A stretch of DNA of 9,435 nucleotides from an uncultured Erysipelotrichaceae bacterium (GCA_905201565.1 CAJKOS010000065.1:1-9435), one strand, 5' to 3'; positions 1 through 7,239 are shown, counted from the first letter of the stretch. Notes: generated by a model from the letters alone, not told the origin. Translations and numbers: made by a program.

Positions 1-4
1 TCAT
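1..4 (-). CDS. Start codon of a divergent gene cut off by the window edge
   Basis: On the minus strand an ATG lies at positions 4-2. It is preceded by a strong ribosome binding site: GGAGG on the minus strand, plus-strand positions 10-14, five bases before the ATG. A plausible promoter lies further upstream at 35-63. Together these suggest a gene running leftward out of the window. Only the start codon is present, so nothing can be said about the product. Divergence from the activase operon could mean shared control. Confidence 0.5.
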
Positions 5-34
5 TCTTTCCTCCCCGGGTTTCCCCATATCAAC

Positions 35-63
35 AATATACCAGAGGATGTTTTTTAACACAA
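35..63 (-). promoter_or_regulatory. Candidate sigma-A promoter for the leftward gene
   Basis: Read on the minus strand, TTGTGT (plus 58-63) is followed after 17 bases by TATATT (plus 35-40). That is a reasonable -35/-10 pair. It would start transcription near position 28, giving a leader of about 24 nt that contains the GGAGG site. Called from motif match only. Confidence 0.45.
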
Positions 64-143
64 TCTTTACATAATTCATTTGTTTTTCGGAACAAAAATC
101 TTCGTATGCGCTTTCATGTTGCACATGTCTTGAAAGTCAAATT

Positions 144-173
144 ATAGCATGTTAAATTTTGAACGCATGCTAT
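144..173. promoter_or_regulatory. Perfect 8-bp inverted repeat, candidate operator
   Basis: ATAGCATG (144-151) is repeated exactly inverted as CATGCTAT (166-173) with a 14-bp AT-rich spacer. It lies just upstream of the predicted -35 box of the activase operon, centred near -62 from the predicted start. LysR-type activators commonly bind in that zone. There is no T-tract, so it is not a terminator. A smaller dyad, TTGA-AAG-TCAA, lies beside it at 130-140. The binding protein is not known from the sequence. The LysR-type gene at 4509 is one candidate. Confidence 0.5.
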
Positions 174-185
174 CAGTCTAAAGGC

Positions 186-213
186 TTGACGCAGTGCAAA
201 AGATCACTAAAAT
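186..213 (+). promoter_or_regulatory. Candidate sigma-A promoter of the activase operon
   Basis: TTGACG (186-191) and TAAAAT (208-213) are separated by 16 bases. They are close to the sigma-A consensus and point toward the activase gene. Transcription would begin near 220, giving a leader of about 33 nt with the AAGGAGG site at 242-248. An alternative -10 (TACTAA, 213-218) has a poor 21-bp spacing. Confidence 0.55.
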
Positions 214-252
214 ACTAATGTTTAGGTTATGTTTATTTATTAAGGAGGGTGT

Positions 253-3183
253 ATGAGAGTAGGTCTGGATATCGGTTCTACAACCATCAAATGTGTCGTC
301 CTTGACGATGAAGAAAACATCATCTATTCATCTTATGAGCGCCATTACAGCCACATCCTGCAAAAGGGTTCGGAAATACTGAAGCGCATTGATGAACAAT
401 ATAGCAAAGGAAATAAAGTTATTCTCGCCATCTCCGGTTCTGCCGGCATGGGACTTGCGGATGCCTGTGGTGTCCCTTTTGTACAGGAGGTCTTTGCGGA
501 GCGCATTGCCGCAAACCGCCTCAATCCTGGTACTGACTGCATCATCGAACTCGGTGGAGAAGATGCCAAAATCCTGTTTCTGACCAATGGTCTTGAAGTC
601 AGAATGAACGGTTCATGTGCCGGTGGAACGGGTGCTTTCATCGACCAGATGGCATCCTTATTAAAAATGGATGCCGATACGATGGACAAAGAAGCCCAGA
701 AAGCAACCCGCACCTATACCATTGCCTCCCGGTGTGGTGTCTTTGCCAAATCCGATGTACAGCCCCTGATCAACCAGGGTGCCAAAGCCGGAGACATCGC
801 CGCTTCCATCTACCAGGCAGTTGTCAACCAGACCATTGCCGGTCTTGCCCAGGGTCGTCCCATCAAGGGCAACATTCTCTACCTTGGCGGACCATTGACA
901 TTTTCAAAGACATTACGTGACAGCTTTGATAAAACACTGCATGTTACTGGCACTTGTCCTGAAAACAGCCTTTTATATGTCTCACTTGGCTCAGCTTATT
1001 ATGCGGATGCTGCCTATGACCTGAAGGAAGTCGTCACAAAACTTTCCAACTATTCCAAAACTTCCACCTATGCAAGTCTTCCCCCACTGTTTGAAAACAG
1101 GGATGAATACTGGAAGTTCCATAACCGCCATGCCAAAGCAAGCGTACCGCGTGTCCCATTTGATGAAACATGTGGTCCGGTCCATATCGGTATTGACTCC
1201 GGTTCTACAACCATCAAGATTGCGGTCATCAACAACAAAGGTGAACTGCTCTATACAAAGTATCAGCCAAATGATGGCAACCCGATTCCGATGGTGCGGG
1301 AAACATTGCTGGAACTCTATGAAAAACATCCGCATCTCTATATCCAGTCTGTCACCACTACCGGTTATGGAGAAGAACTCATGAAGGAAGCCTTCCGCTG
1401 TGATGGCGGCATTGTCGAAACTGTTGCCCACTTTACAGCAGCCAAATACTTCATGCCAGATGTAGACTTCATCATCGATATCGGTGGTCAGGACATGAAG
1501 TGCTTCAAGATTGAAGATGGGGCAATCAGCGACATCTTCCTCAATGAAGCATGTTCTTCCGGCTGTGGCAGCTTCTTACAGACATTTGCCAAAGCACTGA
1601 ACTACAGCGTAGAAGAATTTGCCATGCAAGGCTTATTTGCAAAACATCCGGTAGACCTTGGTTCCCGGTGTACCGTCTTTATGAATTCCAGTGTCAAACA
1701 GGCACAGAAAGATGGTGCGACCATTGACTGCATCTCTGCAGGCTTATCTATTTCTGTTGTCAAAAATGCATTATATAAGGTAATCCGTGCTTCTTCCCCA
1801 GAACAGCTTGGCAAACACATTGTCGTACAGGGAGGCACATTCTATAACGAAGCGGTATTGCGCGCCTTTGAAAAAGAAATGGGCGTTGAGGTCATCCGTC
1901 CGGACATTGCCGGCCTTATGGGTGCCTATGGTGCTGCCCTCTATGGCAAAAACCACCATGCCATCGACCATAAATCCACTCTTCTTTCTAAAGAAGAGCT
2001 GGATGCCTTCTCACAGAAAGTACAAAACGTACAATGCCAGGGCTGCGGAAACCACTGCCAGCTGACCATCAATACCTTCTCTGACGGAAAACGATTGATT
2101 TCCGGCAACCGTTGTGAAAAACCGGTTACTGGCAAGGCTGCTGATGATACCCTCAACCTCTATGCCTATAAGTTACAGGCATTACTTTCATATGCCAGCA
2201 ATCCGGGTGATGGAAAGCGCGGTACCATTGGTATTCCGCTATGTCTCAACATGTATGAACTGCTGCCATTCTGGCATACCTTTTTCACACACCTTGGCTT
2301 CAAGGTAAAAGTCTCCCCGGTTTCCAGCCACACCCTCTATCAAGAAGGTCAGGGAACAATACCAAGTGATACGGCATGTTATCCGGCAAAGTTATCCCAC
2401 GGTCATATTGAAGCATTGGCAAAAGATCCTGAAATTGATGCCATCTTCTACCCTTCCATGAGTTATAACCTCGATGAAGGTCTCGGTGATAATCATTACA
2501 ACTGTCCGGTAGTTGCCTATTATGCTGAAGTACTTGCCAACAACATCCCTGCTTTGCATAACAAGAAATTCATCTATGATTACATCAACCTCGACGCAAG
2601 AAAAGACTTCACGAAAAGGGCACCAAAGCTGTTGGCTAAATACTTTGCCGGCATTGGTGCAAAGGAAGTCCATGATGCGATAGATGCGGCATATGATGAA
2701 TACTACCGCCACATGACAGAAATTCGGGAAAGAGGCAAATGGGTTATCGAAGAGGCAAGAAAAGAAGGCAGGCACATCATTGTCCTGGCTGGACGTCCAT
2801 ATCATGTTGATCCAGAAGTCAATCACGGCATTGACCGCCTCATCATAAGACAAGGTGCAGCTGTTGTCACTGAAGACAGCGTCTCATGGATTATGCACAA
2901 ATTCCCTACTGCTGTCCTCAACCAGTGGACATACCACAGTCGGTTGTACGCTGCCGCAAAGTATTGCACAACCCAGCCTGATACTGACCTTGTCCAGCTT
3001 GTGTCGTTTGGCTGCGGACTCGATGCGATCACAACCGATGAGACAAGGGAAATCCTGCAGGAAGGCGGAAAGCTCTACACCCAGCTGAAAATTGATGAAA
3101 TTACAAACCTCGGCGCAGTAAACATCCGCATCCGCTCACTGTTTGCGGCTCTTGAAGAACAGAAACAGGAGGCTTCCCGATGA
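253..3183 (+). CDS. Acyl-CoA dehydratase activase-like protein with two BcrA/BadF ATPase domains and a DUF2229-type region
   Basis: This 976-residue protein belongs to the 2-hydroxyglutaryl-CoA dehydratase activator (HgdC-like) family. These cytoplasmic iron-sulfur ATPases use ATP to push an electron into a dehydratase. Domain 1 (about 3-255) has a phosphate-binding motif DIGSTTIK at 6-13 and cluster-type cysteines C122 (SCAGGTG) and C161 (SRCGVF). Domain 2 (about 311-565) repeats the plan with DSGSTTIK from 315, C434 (EACSSGCG) and C473 (SRCTVF). Each domain keeps one pair of cysteines, as expected if a [4Fe-4S] cluster is bridged between ATPase modules. A cysteine cluster at C595, C598, C602 and C621 may bind metal. 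Residues 655-976 look like DUF2229 plus the beginning of an HgdB-like domain. AAGGAGG at 242-248 supports the ATG. The protein ends where the next gene starts, as if a usual 1,400-residue chain had been split. The substrate is unknown, and a true dehydratase role is not proven. Confidence 0.9.
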   Translation: MRVGLDIGSTTIKCVVLDDEENIIYSSYERHYSHILQKGSEILKRIDEQYSKGNKVILAISGSAGMGLADACGVPFVQEVFAERIAANRLNPGTDCIIELGGEDAKILFLTNGLEVRMNGSCAGGTGAFIDQMASLLKMDADTMDKEAQKATRTYTIASRCGVFAKSDVQPLINQGAKAGDIAASIYQAVVNQTIAGLAQGRPIKGNILYLGGPLTFSKTLRDSFDKTLHVTGTCPENSLLYVSLGSAYYADAAYDLKEVVTKLSNYSKTSTYASLPPLFENRDEYWKFHNRHAKASVPRVPFDETCGPVHIGIDSGSTTIKIAVINNKGELLYTKYQPNDGNPIPMVRETLLELYEKHPHLYIQSVTTTGYGEELMKEAFRCDGGIVETVAHFTAAKYFMPDVDFIIDIGGQDMKCFKIEDGAISDIFLNEACSSGCGSFLQTFAKALNYSVEEFAMQGLFAKHPVDLGSRCTVFMNSSVKQAQKDGATIDCISAGLSISVVKNALYKVIRASSPEQLGKHIVVQGGTFYNEAVLRAFEKEMGVEVIRPDIAGLMGAYGAALYGKNHHAIDHKSTLLSKEELDAFSQKVQNVQCQGCGNHCQLTINTFSDGKRLISGNRCEKPVTGKAADDTLNLYAYKLQALLSYASNPGDGKRGTIGIPLCLNMYELLPFWHTFFTHLGFKVKVSPVSSHTLYQEGQGTIPSDTACYPAKLSHGHIEALAKDPEIDAIFYPSMSYNLDEGLGDNHYNCPVVAYYAEVLANNIPALHNKKFIYDYINLDARKDFTKRAPKLLAKYFAGIGAKEVHDAIDAAYDEYYRHMTEIRERGKWVIEEARKEGRHIIVLAGRPYHVDPEVNHGIDRLIIRQGAAVVTEDSVSWIMHKFPTAVLNQWTYHSRLYAAAKYCTTQPDTDLVQLVSFGCGLDAITTDETREILQEGGKLYTQLKIDEITNLGAVNIRIRSLFAALEEQKQEASR

Positions 3184-4430
3184 AATACCTCACACCAAAT
3201 TTTACAAAGGACATGCTGGACAGTTATACAATTCTCATTCCAAATATGGCACCTCTGCAATTTAGAATTGTCAAAGCTGCCATGGAAAGCGAAGGTTACC
3301 ATGTAGAATTGTTGGAGAACAGCGGCTCAGAAGTTGCCCAACTCGGACTCAAGTACGTCCATAACGACACATGTTACCCTGCCCTGCTCGTCATTGGTCA
3401 GTTCCTTGATGCCTTGAATTCTGGCAAGTATGACCTGCATCACACTGCCCTTGTCATTTCCCAGTCAGGTGGTGGCTGCCGTGCATCCAATTATATCAAG
3501 CTGCTGCGCAAGGCTCTTGTCAAAGCCGGTTATGGCTATATTCCGGTTGCTTCCGTCAATCCGTCAGGTCTTGAAAAAGGAAGTACGATGCCCTTTACCG
3601 CAAGGCTTGTCCTCAAGGCTCTGGCAGCTTTGGAATACGGCGATCTCATCGATGCCCTTCGCAACCAGATTCGCCCATATGAAATCAATCCAGGTGATGC
3701 TGACAGATGGGCGGACAAATGGATCGAAACAGTTAGTACATGGATGAAGGAAAACAAACACTACTTCATCACTGCCCTGCCGCGCCAATTCAAAGCCATA
3801 GCCAAAGATGCTTCACTAGTTCCAATCAAAAGGACCCCTAAAGTCAAAGTTGGTGTCGTCGGTGAAATCTATGTCAAATTCTCACCAATGGGCAACAATG
3901 ACCTCAAGAACTTCCTGGAATCAGAAGATTGTGAAGTCAATATGCCAGGCATCATGGGGTATGTAGAATATTGTGTGGCCAACTTTGAACTCGATATCAA
4001 ACTCTATGGCGGAAAGAAGTACATGCAATGGATGTGGCACATCCTTCTCAGCATATTGGACTGGCTTGGCAAAAAGTCATCCAAAGCCATGCGCAAATAT
4101 GGTTTCTATGGACCTGGTTCTTTCCGTGAACTCATGAAGGGAACTGATGGTATCATCCATCTTGGTGCCAAGATGGGTGAAGGATGGCTGTTGAGCGGTG
4201 AAATGGTAGAACTCATCAAAGGCGGTTATCCAAATATCATCTGCGCCCAGCCATTCGGATGTCTGCCGAACCATATTATGGGTAAAGGCGTTATCAATAA
4301 ACTTCGCGAACTCTATCCCGAAGCCAACATTTCTGCCATTGACTACGACCCGAGTGCTACCCGTGTCAACCAGGAAAACCGCATTAAACTCATGTTATCG
4401 GTTGCGAAAGAAGCATTAGAGAACAAGTAA
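3180..4430 (+). CDS. HgdB-like 2-hydroxyacyl-CoA dehydratase-related protein, second half of the activase system
   Basis: This 416-residue soluble protein resembles the C-terminal part of large CoA-activase/dehydratase-related proteins (the 2-hydroxyacyl-CoA dehydratase D-component type). Conserved cysteine motifs are HNDTCYP (C65), SGGGCRASNY (C100) and QPFGCLPNH (C361), candidate iron-sulfur ligands. The gene starts inside the stop of the upstream gene (ATGA at 3180-3183). AGGAGG lies at 3167-3172, seven bases before the ATG. Translation is therefore probably coupled and the two proteins made in equal amounts. The products likely act together as a two-chain form of the usual single chain. 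The good ribosome binding site argues for a true separate gene over a sequencing frameshift. A terminator follows nine bases after the stop. The reaction and substrate are unknown. Confidence 0.85.
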   Translation: MKYLTPNFTKDMLDSYTILIPNMAPLQFRIVKAAMESEGYHVELLENSGSEVAQLGLKYVHNDTCYPALLVIGQFLDALNSGKYDLHHTALVISQSGGGCRASNYIKLLRKALVKAGYGYIPVASVNPSGLEKGSTMPFTARLVLKALAALEYGDLIDALRNQIRPYEINPGDADRWADKWIETVSTWMKENKHYFITALPRQFKAIAKDASLVPIKRTPKVKVGVVGEIYVKFSPMGNNDLKNFLESEDCEVNMPGIMGYVEYCVANFELDIKLYGGKKYMQWMWHILLSILDWLGKKSSKAMRKYGFYGPGSFRELMKGTDGIIHLGAKMGEGWLLSGEMVELIKGGYPNIICAQPFGCLPNHIMGKGVINKLRELYPEANISAIDYDPSATRVNQENRIKLMLSVAKEALENK

Positions 4431-4438
4431 AATGCATG

Positions 4439-4466
4439 AAGGACTCAAAAAGAGTCCTTTTTCTTT
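4439..4466 (+). terminator. Intrinsic terminator of the activase operon
   Basis: AAGGACTC (4439-4446) pairs perfectly with GAGTCCTT (4452-4459) around an AAAAA loop. The stem runs into TTTTTCTTT, a good rho-independent terminator. It separates the activase operon from the LysR-type gene. Confidence 0.9.
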
Positions 4467-4476
4467 CGCTTCACTG

Positions 4477-4482
4477 TATAAT
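4477..4482 (+). promoter_or_regulatory. Consensus -10 box for the LysR-type gene
   Basis: A perfect TATAAT sits 26 bases before the LysR-type ATG, right after the terminator. No good -35 box is seen at 16-18 bases upstream, where the terminator stem and T-tract lie. The promoter may be weak or need an activator. Predicted transcription start is near 4489, leaving a 20-nt leader. Confidence 0.55.
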
Positions 4483-4508
4483 GATAGAAAGAAGGCAGGC
4501 ATATACAT

Positions 4509-5405
4509 ATGACAATTGAAGAACTGGAAGTATTTGTTTCCGCAGCAGAAAGTGAAATGTATGTTGCACCAAATGGTGATCTGCACCGTTATAGCTCCTC
4601 TGCATCCAAGGAAATTCTCACCCTTGAACAGGAACTGGGGTGTCTCTTATTCATCCGTGAAGGAAAGAAATCAGGTGTTCTCACCAAAGCTGGTGAAACA
4701 CTTTTACCGATGGCAAAACAGCTCATCCGGGCATGGCGCATGATGACAAGGAGAATGGACCGCTTCTGTGAAGAAGAAAGGCGTTCCTTATTTATTGGTC
4801 ATATGCCGATATTGAGACAATATCGTCTTTCAAGCTTTTTTGAATTCTTCCGCGATGACCATATGGAAGTAGAAATCCATATGGAAGAAGATGATGGACA
4901 TACTTTGATCGAAGACCTCGACAAAGGCTATTATGATGCCATCGTCATCCGCAAGAACATGCTTTGTTCAAATTGCTATAAGACGGTAAGACTTGCCAGT
5001 GATGAAGTCGCAGCCATCATGGCTAGTGACCATCCTCTTGCGGACAGGCCAAGCATTACTTTAAAAGAGCTCAAGAATGAAGCTTTCTACCTTTCTAATC
5101 CACACAGTGGTTCCTACAGCTTCTGCAAACAACTGCTGATTAAAAACCATATCTCTACTGAAAATGTGCAGACAACAGAAATCGATCAGATCCTTGAAGT
5201 GGTCCGTTCCCGCAAAGGTGTTGCCCTGCTGCCAATCAGTACCTTGAATGTCTCACGGGCAAAGGGTGTTACTGCAATACCGCTTGAGCCAAAAGCAGGC
5301 ATGCCGGTTGTTCTTGCTTTCCGCAAAGACCATCAGCCAAATCCATATCTTGATGCATTGATTGCCAAGGCAAAGGAACGTTCCAAGTCCATTCCTGCAC
5401 TATAA
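4509..5405 (+). CDS. LysR-type transcriptional regulator with an atypical DNA-binding helix region
   Basis: This 298-residue cytoplasmic DNA-binding protein has the LysR plan. An N-terminal winged helix-turn-helix spans about 3-62, with the family signature LEQELGCLLF around 39-48 and LTKAGETLL at 58-66. A linker helix follows, then an effector-binding domain from about 92 (LFIGHMP) to the end. That domain includes a typical VAAIMASDHPLA stretch and GVALLPIS. The recognition helix region (about 20-36, with DLHRYSSSASK) departs from the usual 'AAERLHVSQPALS' pattern, so DNA specificity may differ. The start is supported by AAGGCAGG at 4492-4499, nine bases before ATG. Targets are unknown. It lies between the activase operon and the secreted-protein modules and could control either, or itself. 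Confidence 0.85.
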   Translation: MTIEELEVFVSAAESEMYVAPNGDLHRYSSSASKEILTLEQELGCLLFIREGKKSGVLTKAGETLLPMAKQLIRAWRMMTRRMDRFCEEERRSLFIGHMPILRQYRLSSFFEFFRDDHMEVEIHMEEDDGHTLIEDLDKGYYDAIVIRKNMLCSNCYKTVRLASDEVAAIMASDHPLADRPSITLKELKNEAFYLSNPHSGSYSFCKQLLIKNHISTENVQTTEIDQILEVVRSRKGVALLPISTLNVSRAKGVTAIPLEPKAGMPVVLAFRKDHQPNPYLDALIAKAKERSKSIPAL

Positions 5406-5435
5406 CTTTTCCCTTTTGAAAGGAAGGGATTCCTG

Positions 5436-5489
5436 ATGTTAACATACAATATGGCAAGATATCGAAATGGAGACAGACAATCCTGCTGA
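5436..5489 (+). CDS. Candidate 17-residue leader peptide of module 1
   Basis: The ORF encodes MLTYNMARYRNGDRQSC. It has a purine-rich AAGGAAGGG site at 5420-5428, seven bases before ATG. The second module carries a matching ORF (MLIYNSSRYKNGDI) at the same place. The shared pattern is ML-x-YN-x2-RY-[RK]-NGD, with synonymous changes (AGA/CGG for Arg, GGA/GGT for Gly, GAC/GAT for Asp). This suggests selection on the peptide. The last codons and stop fall in a hairpin stem (5481-5498), so ribosome position could affect folding. It may be an attenuator-type leader or a small functional peptide. It has no signal peptide and resembles no family I know. Confidence 0.55.
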   Translation: MLTYNMARYRNGDRQSC

Positions 5490-5498
5490 CAAGCAGGA
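5481..5498 (+). promoter_or_regulatory. Leader hairpin overlapping the stop of the leader ORF
   Basis: TCCTGCT (5481-5487) pairs with AGCAGGA (5492-5498) around a GACA loop. The stem begins 45 bases after the leader ATG and covers its last codons. Module 2 has a counterpart with the same CTGCT/AGCAG core, 47 bases after its leader ATG. There is no long T-tract directly behind it, so it is more likely a regulatory stem than a terminator. Confidence 0.5.
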
Positions 5499-5502
5499 AC
5501 CT

Positions 5503-5549
5503 TTGTCGTTCAATCATGAACCAGTCTTTTCACGACAATTGTGTTTTTT
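5503..5549 (+). promoter_or_regulatory. Possible alternative hairpins and T-tract before the first secreted-protein gene
   Basis: TTGTCGT (5503-5509) is complementary to ACGACAA (5532-5538). An inner stem GTTCA (5508-5512)/TGAAC (5517-5521) shares bases with it, so the two compete. The short CAC/GTG stem (5531-5533, 5541-5543) runs straight into TTTTTT (5544-5549). This could be an attenuator ahead of the secreted-protein gene, but the stems are short and the function is inferred. Confidence 0.3.
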
Positions 5550-5573
5550 CTATGCATATCATTGGAGGATAAC

Positions 5574-5999
5574 ATGAAAAAGATACTTGTATTTGTATTG
5601 TTAGTGGCATTGATCACACCAGTACATGCAGGAAATGGCTACAGCAGTGGCACTTTCACACATAGCGAGGATCCAGATACCACAACATATCAGGGTATGA
5701 CATATCCTTTCATCCACTCGTTCTACTATGCTGGAGATGGATTAGGTGTATCATTTTATACCCCTGCGAGGGTAACCCGCCAGCATTCTTCTGTGCAGGG
5801 AGTTTTCTCGACCAAAAGCCATGGCCTTGACACAAACTATAGCGGTGCTGTGACCTACGATCCCCTTTCCGGCACAACCTATGCAAATCCGGTATATAGC
5901 CAGTACGATGATCCGACAGGTATTATCAGTGGACATGCTTCGATTACCATACTGAGCAATCCTGTTTTCGAATCTGACATCCGTATCAACTTTCAATAA
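5574..5999 (+). CDS. Small Sec-secreted protein, module 1 copy, family not recognised
   Basis: This is a 141-residue protein. A signal peptide (1-19, MKK then a hydrophobic core and TPVHA) is probably cut after A19, releasing about 122 residues outside the cell. The mature part is rich in Gly, Ser, Thr and Tyr, with alternating patterns that suggest beta strands. Conserved blocks shared with the second copy are GLGVSFYTPA (about 56-65), SHG, TNYS, GTTYAN and DPTGIISG. It has no cysteines after processing; serines sit at 99 and 109. The start at 5574 is chosen because TTGGAGG (5562-5568) lies five bases ahead. An upstream in-frame ATG at 5541 lacks such a site and would spoil the signal peptide. 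The lipoprotein gene follows 15 nt later. A bacteriocin-like or signalling role is possible from layout only. Confidence 0.85.
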   Translation: MKKILVFVLLVALITPVHAGNGYSSGTFTHSEDPDTTTYQGMTYPFIHSFYYAGDGLGVSFYTPARVTRQHSSVQGVFSTKSHGLDTNYSGAVTYDPLSGTTYANPVYSQYDDPTGIISGHASITILSNPVFESDIRINFQ

Positions 6000-6014
6000 T
6001 TGGAGGAAATACCA

Positions 6015-7184
6015 ATGAAAACAAAATCTGTTCTCATCATGACAGCGATCAGTTTGTTATGTGGTTGTGGCACCTCCTCCACAAAAGAAACTGAAACCAC
6101 TGTTGATCATGAATCACTTCTGCAGACAGAAAACCAGTCCGCAATCCCGGTTGGTGCCAGCCAGGCAATTTCTGCCGGGGATGGGGATGCTGTATTCAGA
6201 CCATCTGACAGTGTAGTGTATTATGGTGATCTTTCTGTTGATGATGCATTCACCGTATACTGTTCCAAAACCGGTTGCACACATGATACAGAAGACTGTG
6301 GTGCCTATATTGGCAATGCCAGTGAATTCATTGCCTATAAAGGACTCTGGTATTACATCCGTACGATGGAGGATAGAAGTATGGTCCTCTTTGAACACGA
6401 TCCAGAAACAAATGAAAGAACTGCACTGAAGACTGTCACTTCTGGATTTGAAGGCAATACACAGTACATCAACACCATGCAGAACATGATGGTTTCCTAT
6501 GACTGCCTCTATGTACAGGTCTTAGAGAAAAAGACTGAAAATCCCGGTGCCGATAGTGAAGACATGATGGAGTTTGTGGAAATCAATCTGAAGACGAAAG
6601 AAGAAAGAACAATACTATCCTATGAACCAGCAAAGGAAGGATGGTATATAGAAGCCGGAAATGGAAAGTATCTTCTCATTGGTCAATATCTTCCAAATTC
6701 TGAAGACGATCCCCTATCGTATGAAATGCTATATGCATATGATCTTTCCACCCTTACACGTGAAGTCATCATCGATGAAGCTGCGGGTATGTTGATGTAT
6801 GCAGATCCATATGGAAATATCAATTCTGATGATCTTCTCATCTATTGTACAGAACATGAAGTCCACTTGTATGACACAAACACAAATGAAGACAAACAGC
6901 TCTACACAACTGATGAAAGAATCATCCATGCCAATATCTATGGAAATGATGTGTACTACACATATTTTGAAGATAACAGCACTTTGCATTTCATGCACGG
7001 CAATACATCCGGTGATACACCAGTCGAAATAAACAATGGTGGCGAGAATAACCAGACTTCATTTTCCATCTATCGCACAACTGAGAATGGTTATCTTGGC
7101 ATGACGGATGATGGCAAGTCAGGATGGATCTATAGAGAAGATTTCATCCAGGAAAACTATGATGCAATTGTCATTTTGTCTTGA
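6015..7184 (+). CDS. Surface lipoprotein with C-X4-C-X-H-X4-C motif and probable beta-propeller, module 1 copy
   Basis: This 389-residue protein has a lipoprotein signal peptide. Lipobox LCGC ends at C18, the likely lipidated residue, so it should be anchored outside the membrane. After a Ser/Thr/Glu-rich linker (19-45) comes a conserved domain with C83, C88, H90 and C95 (CSKTGCTHDTEDC), a possible metal site or disulfide knot. The rest (about 100-389) shows repeated strand motifs such as FVEINLKTKEERTIL, LYAYDLSTLTREV and VHLYDTNTNEDKQLY, like blades of a TolB/DUF5050-type propeller. C164 and C278 are also conserved in the second copy. The start is ATG 6015, with GGAGGA at 6002-6007. The TTG at 6000 overlaps that site and is rejected. 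It is probably co-transcribed with the secreted protein 15 nt upstream, and may bind it. No enzyme motif is seen. Confidence 0.85.
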   Translation: MKTKSVLIMTAISLLCGCGTSSTKETETTVDHESLLQTENQSAIPVGASQAISAGDGDAVFRPSDSVVYYGDLSVDDAFTVYCSKTGCTHDTEDCGAYIGNASEFIAYKGLWYYIRTMEDRSMVLFEHDPETNERTALKTVTSGFEGNTQYINTMQNMMVSYDCLYVQVLEKKTENPGADSEDMMEFVEINLKTKEERTILSYEPAKEGWYIEAGNGKYLLIGQYLPNSEDDPLSYEMLYAYDLSTLTREVIIDEAAGMLMYADPYGNINSDDLLIYCTEHEVHLYDTNTNEDKQLYTTDERIIHANIYGNDVYYTYFEDNSTLHFMHGNTSGDTPVEINNGGENNQTSFSIYRTTENGYLGMTDDGKSGWIYREDFIQENYDAIVILS

Positions 7185-7216
7185 ACAGGCAATGCAATAA
7201 TGAACTGGCAGATGTG

Positions 7217-7230
7217 TACATTTTAATGTA
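7217..7230. promoter_or_regulatory. Small dyad upstream of the module 2 leader
   Basis: TACATT (7217-7222) and AATGTA (7225-7230) form an inverted repeat around TT, ten bases upstream of a TTGACA. This position suits an operator, but an AT-rich dyad of this size can arise by chance. No counterpart was found upstream of module 1. Confidence 0.25.
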
Positions 7231-7239
7231 ACAGCAGCA

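Noticed and set aside
345..713. Minus-strand open frames inside the activase gene and others across the window
   Set aside because: They lie opposite well-supported genes, lack ribosome binding sites and encode no recognisable protein pattern.
5401..5406. TATAAC as a promoter for module 1
   Set aside because: It overlaps the end of the LysR-type gene and has no acceptable -35 box. The module may be read from upstream, or from a promoter I cannot identify.
5541..5573. In-frame ATG 33 bases upstream of the first secreted-protein gene
   Set aside because: No ribosome binding site, and the extra residues would disrupt the signal peptide. TTGGAGG is correctly placed for 5574.
5574..5999. Assignment of the secreted proteins to the lactococcin 972 bacteriocin family
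   Set aside because: Size, Sec signal and ABC neighbour fit, but the tryptophan-rich pattern I expect for that family is absent. Kept only as an analogy.
6000..6014. TTG start five codons before the first lipoprotein ATG
   Set aside because: The TTG overlaps the GGAGGA site that serves the ATG at 6015.
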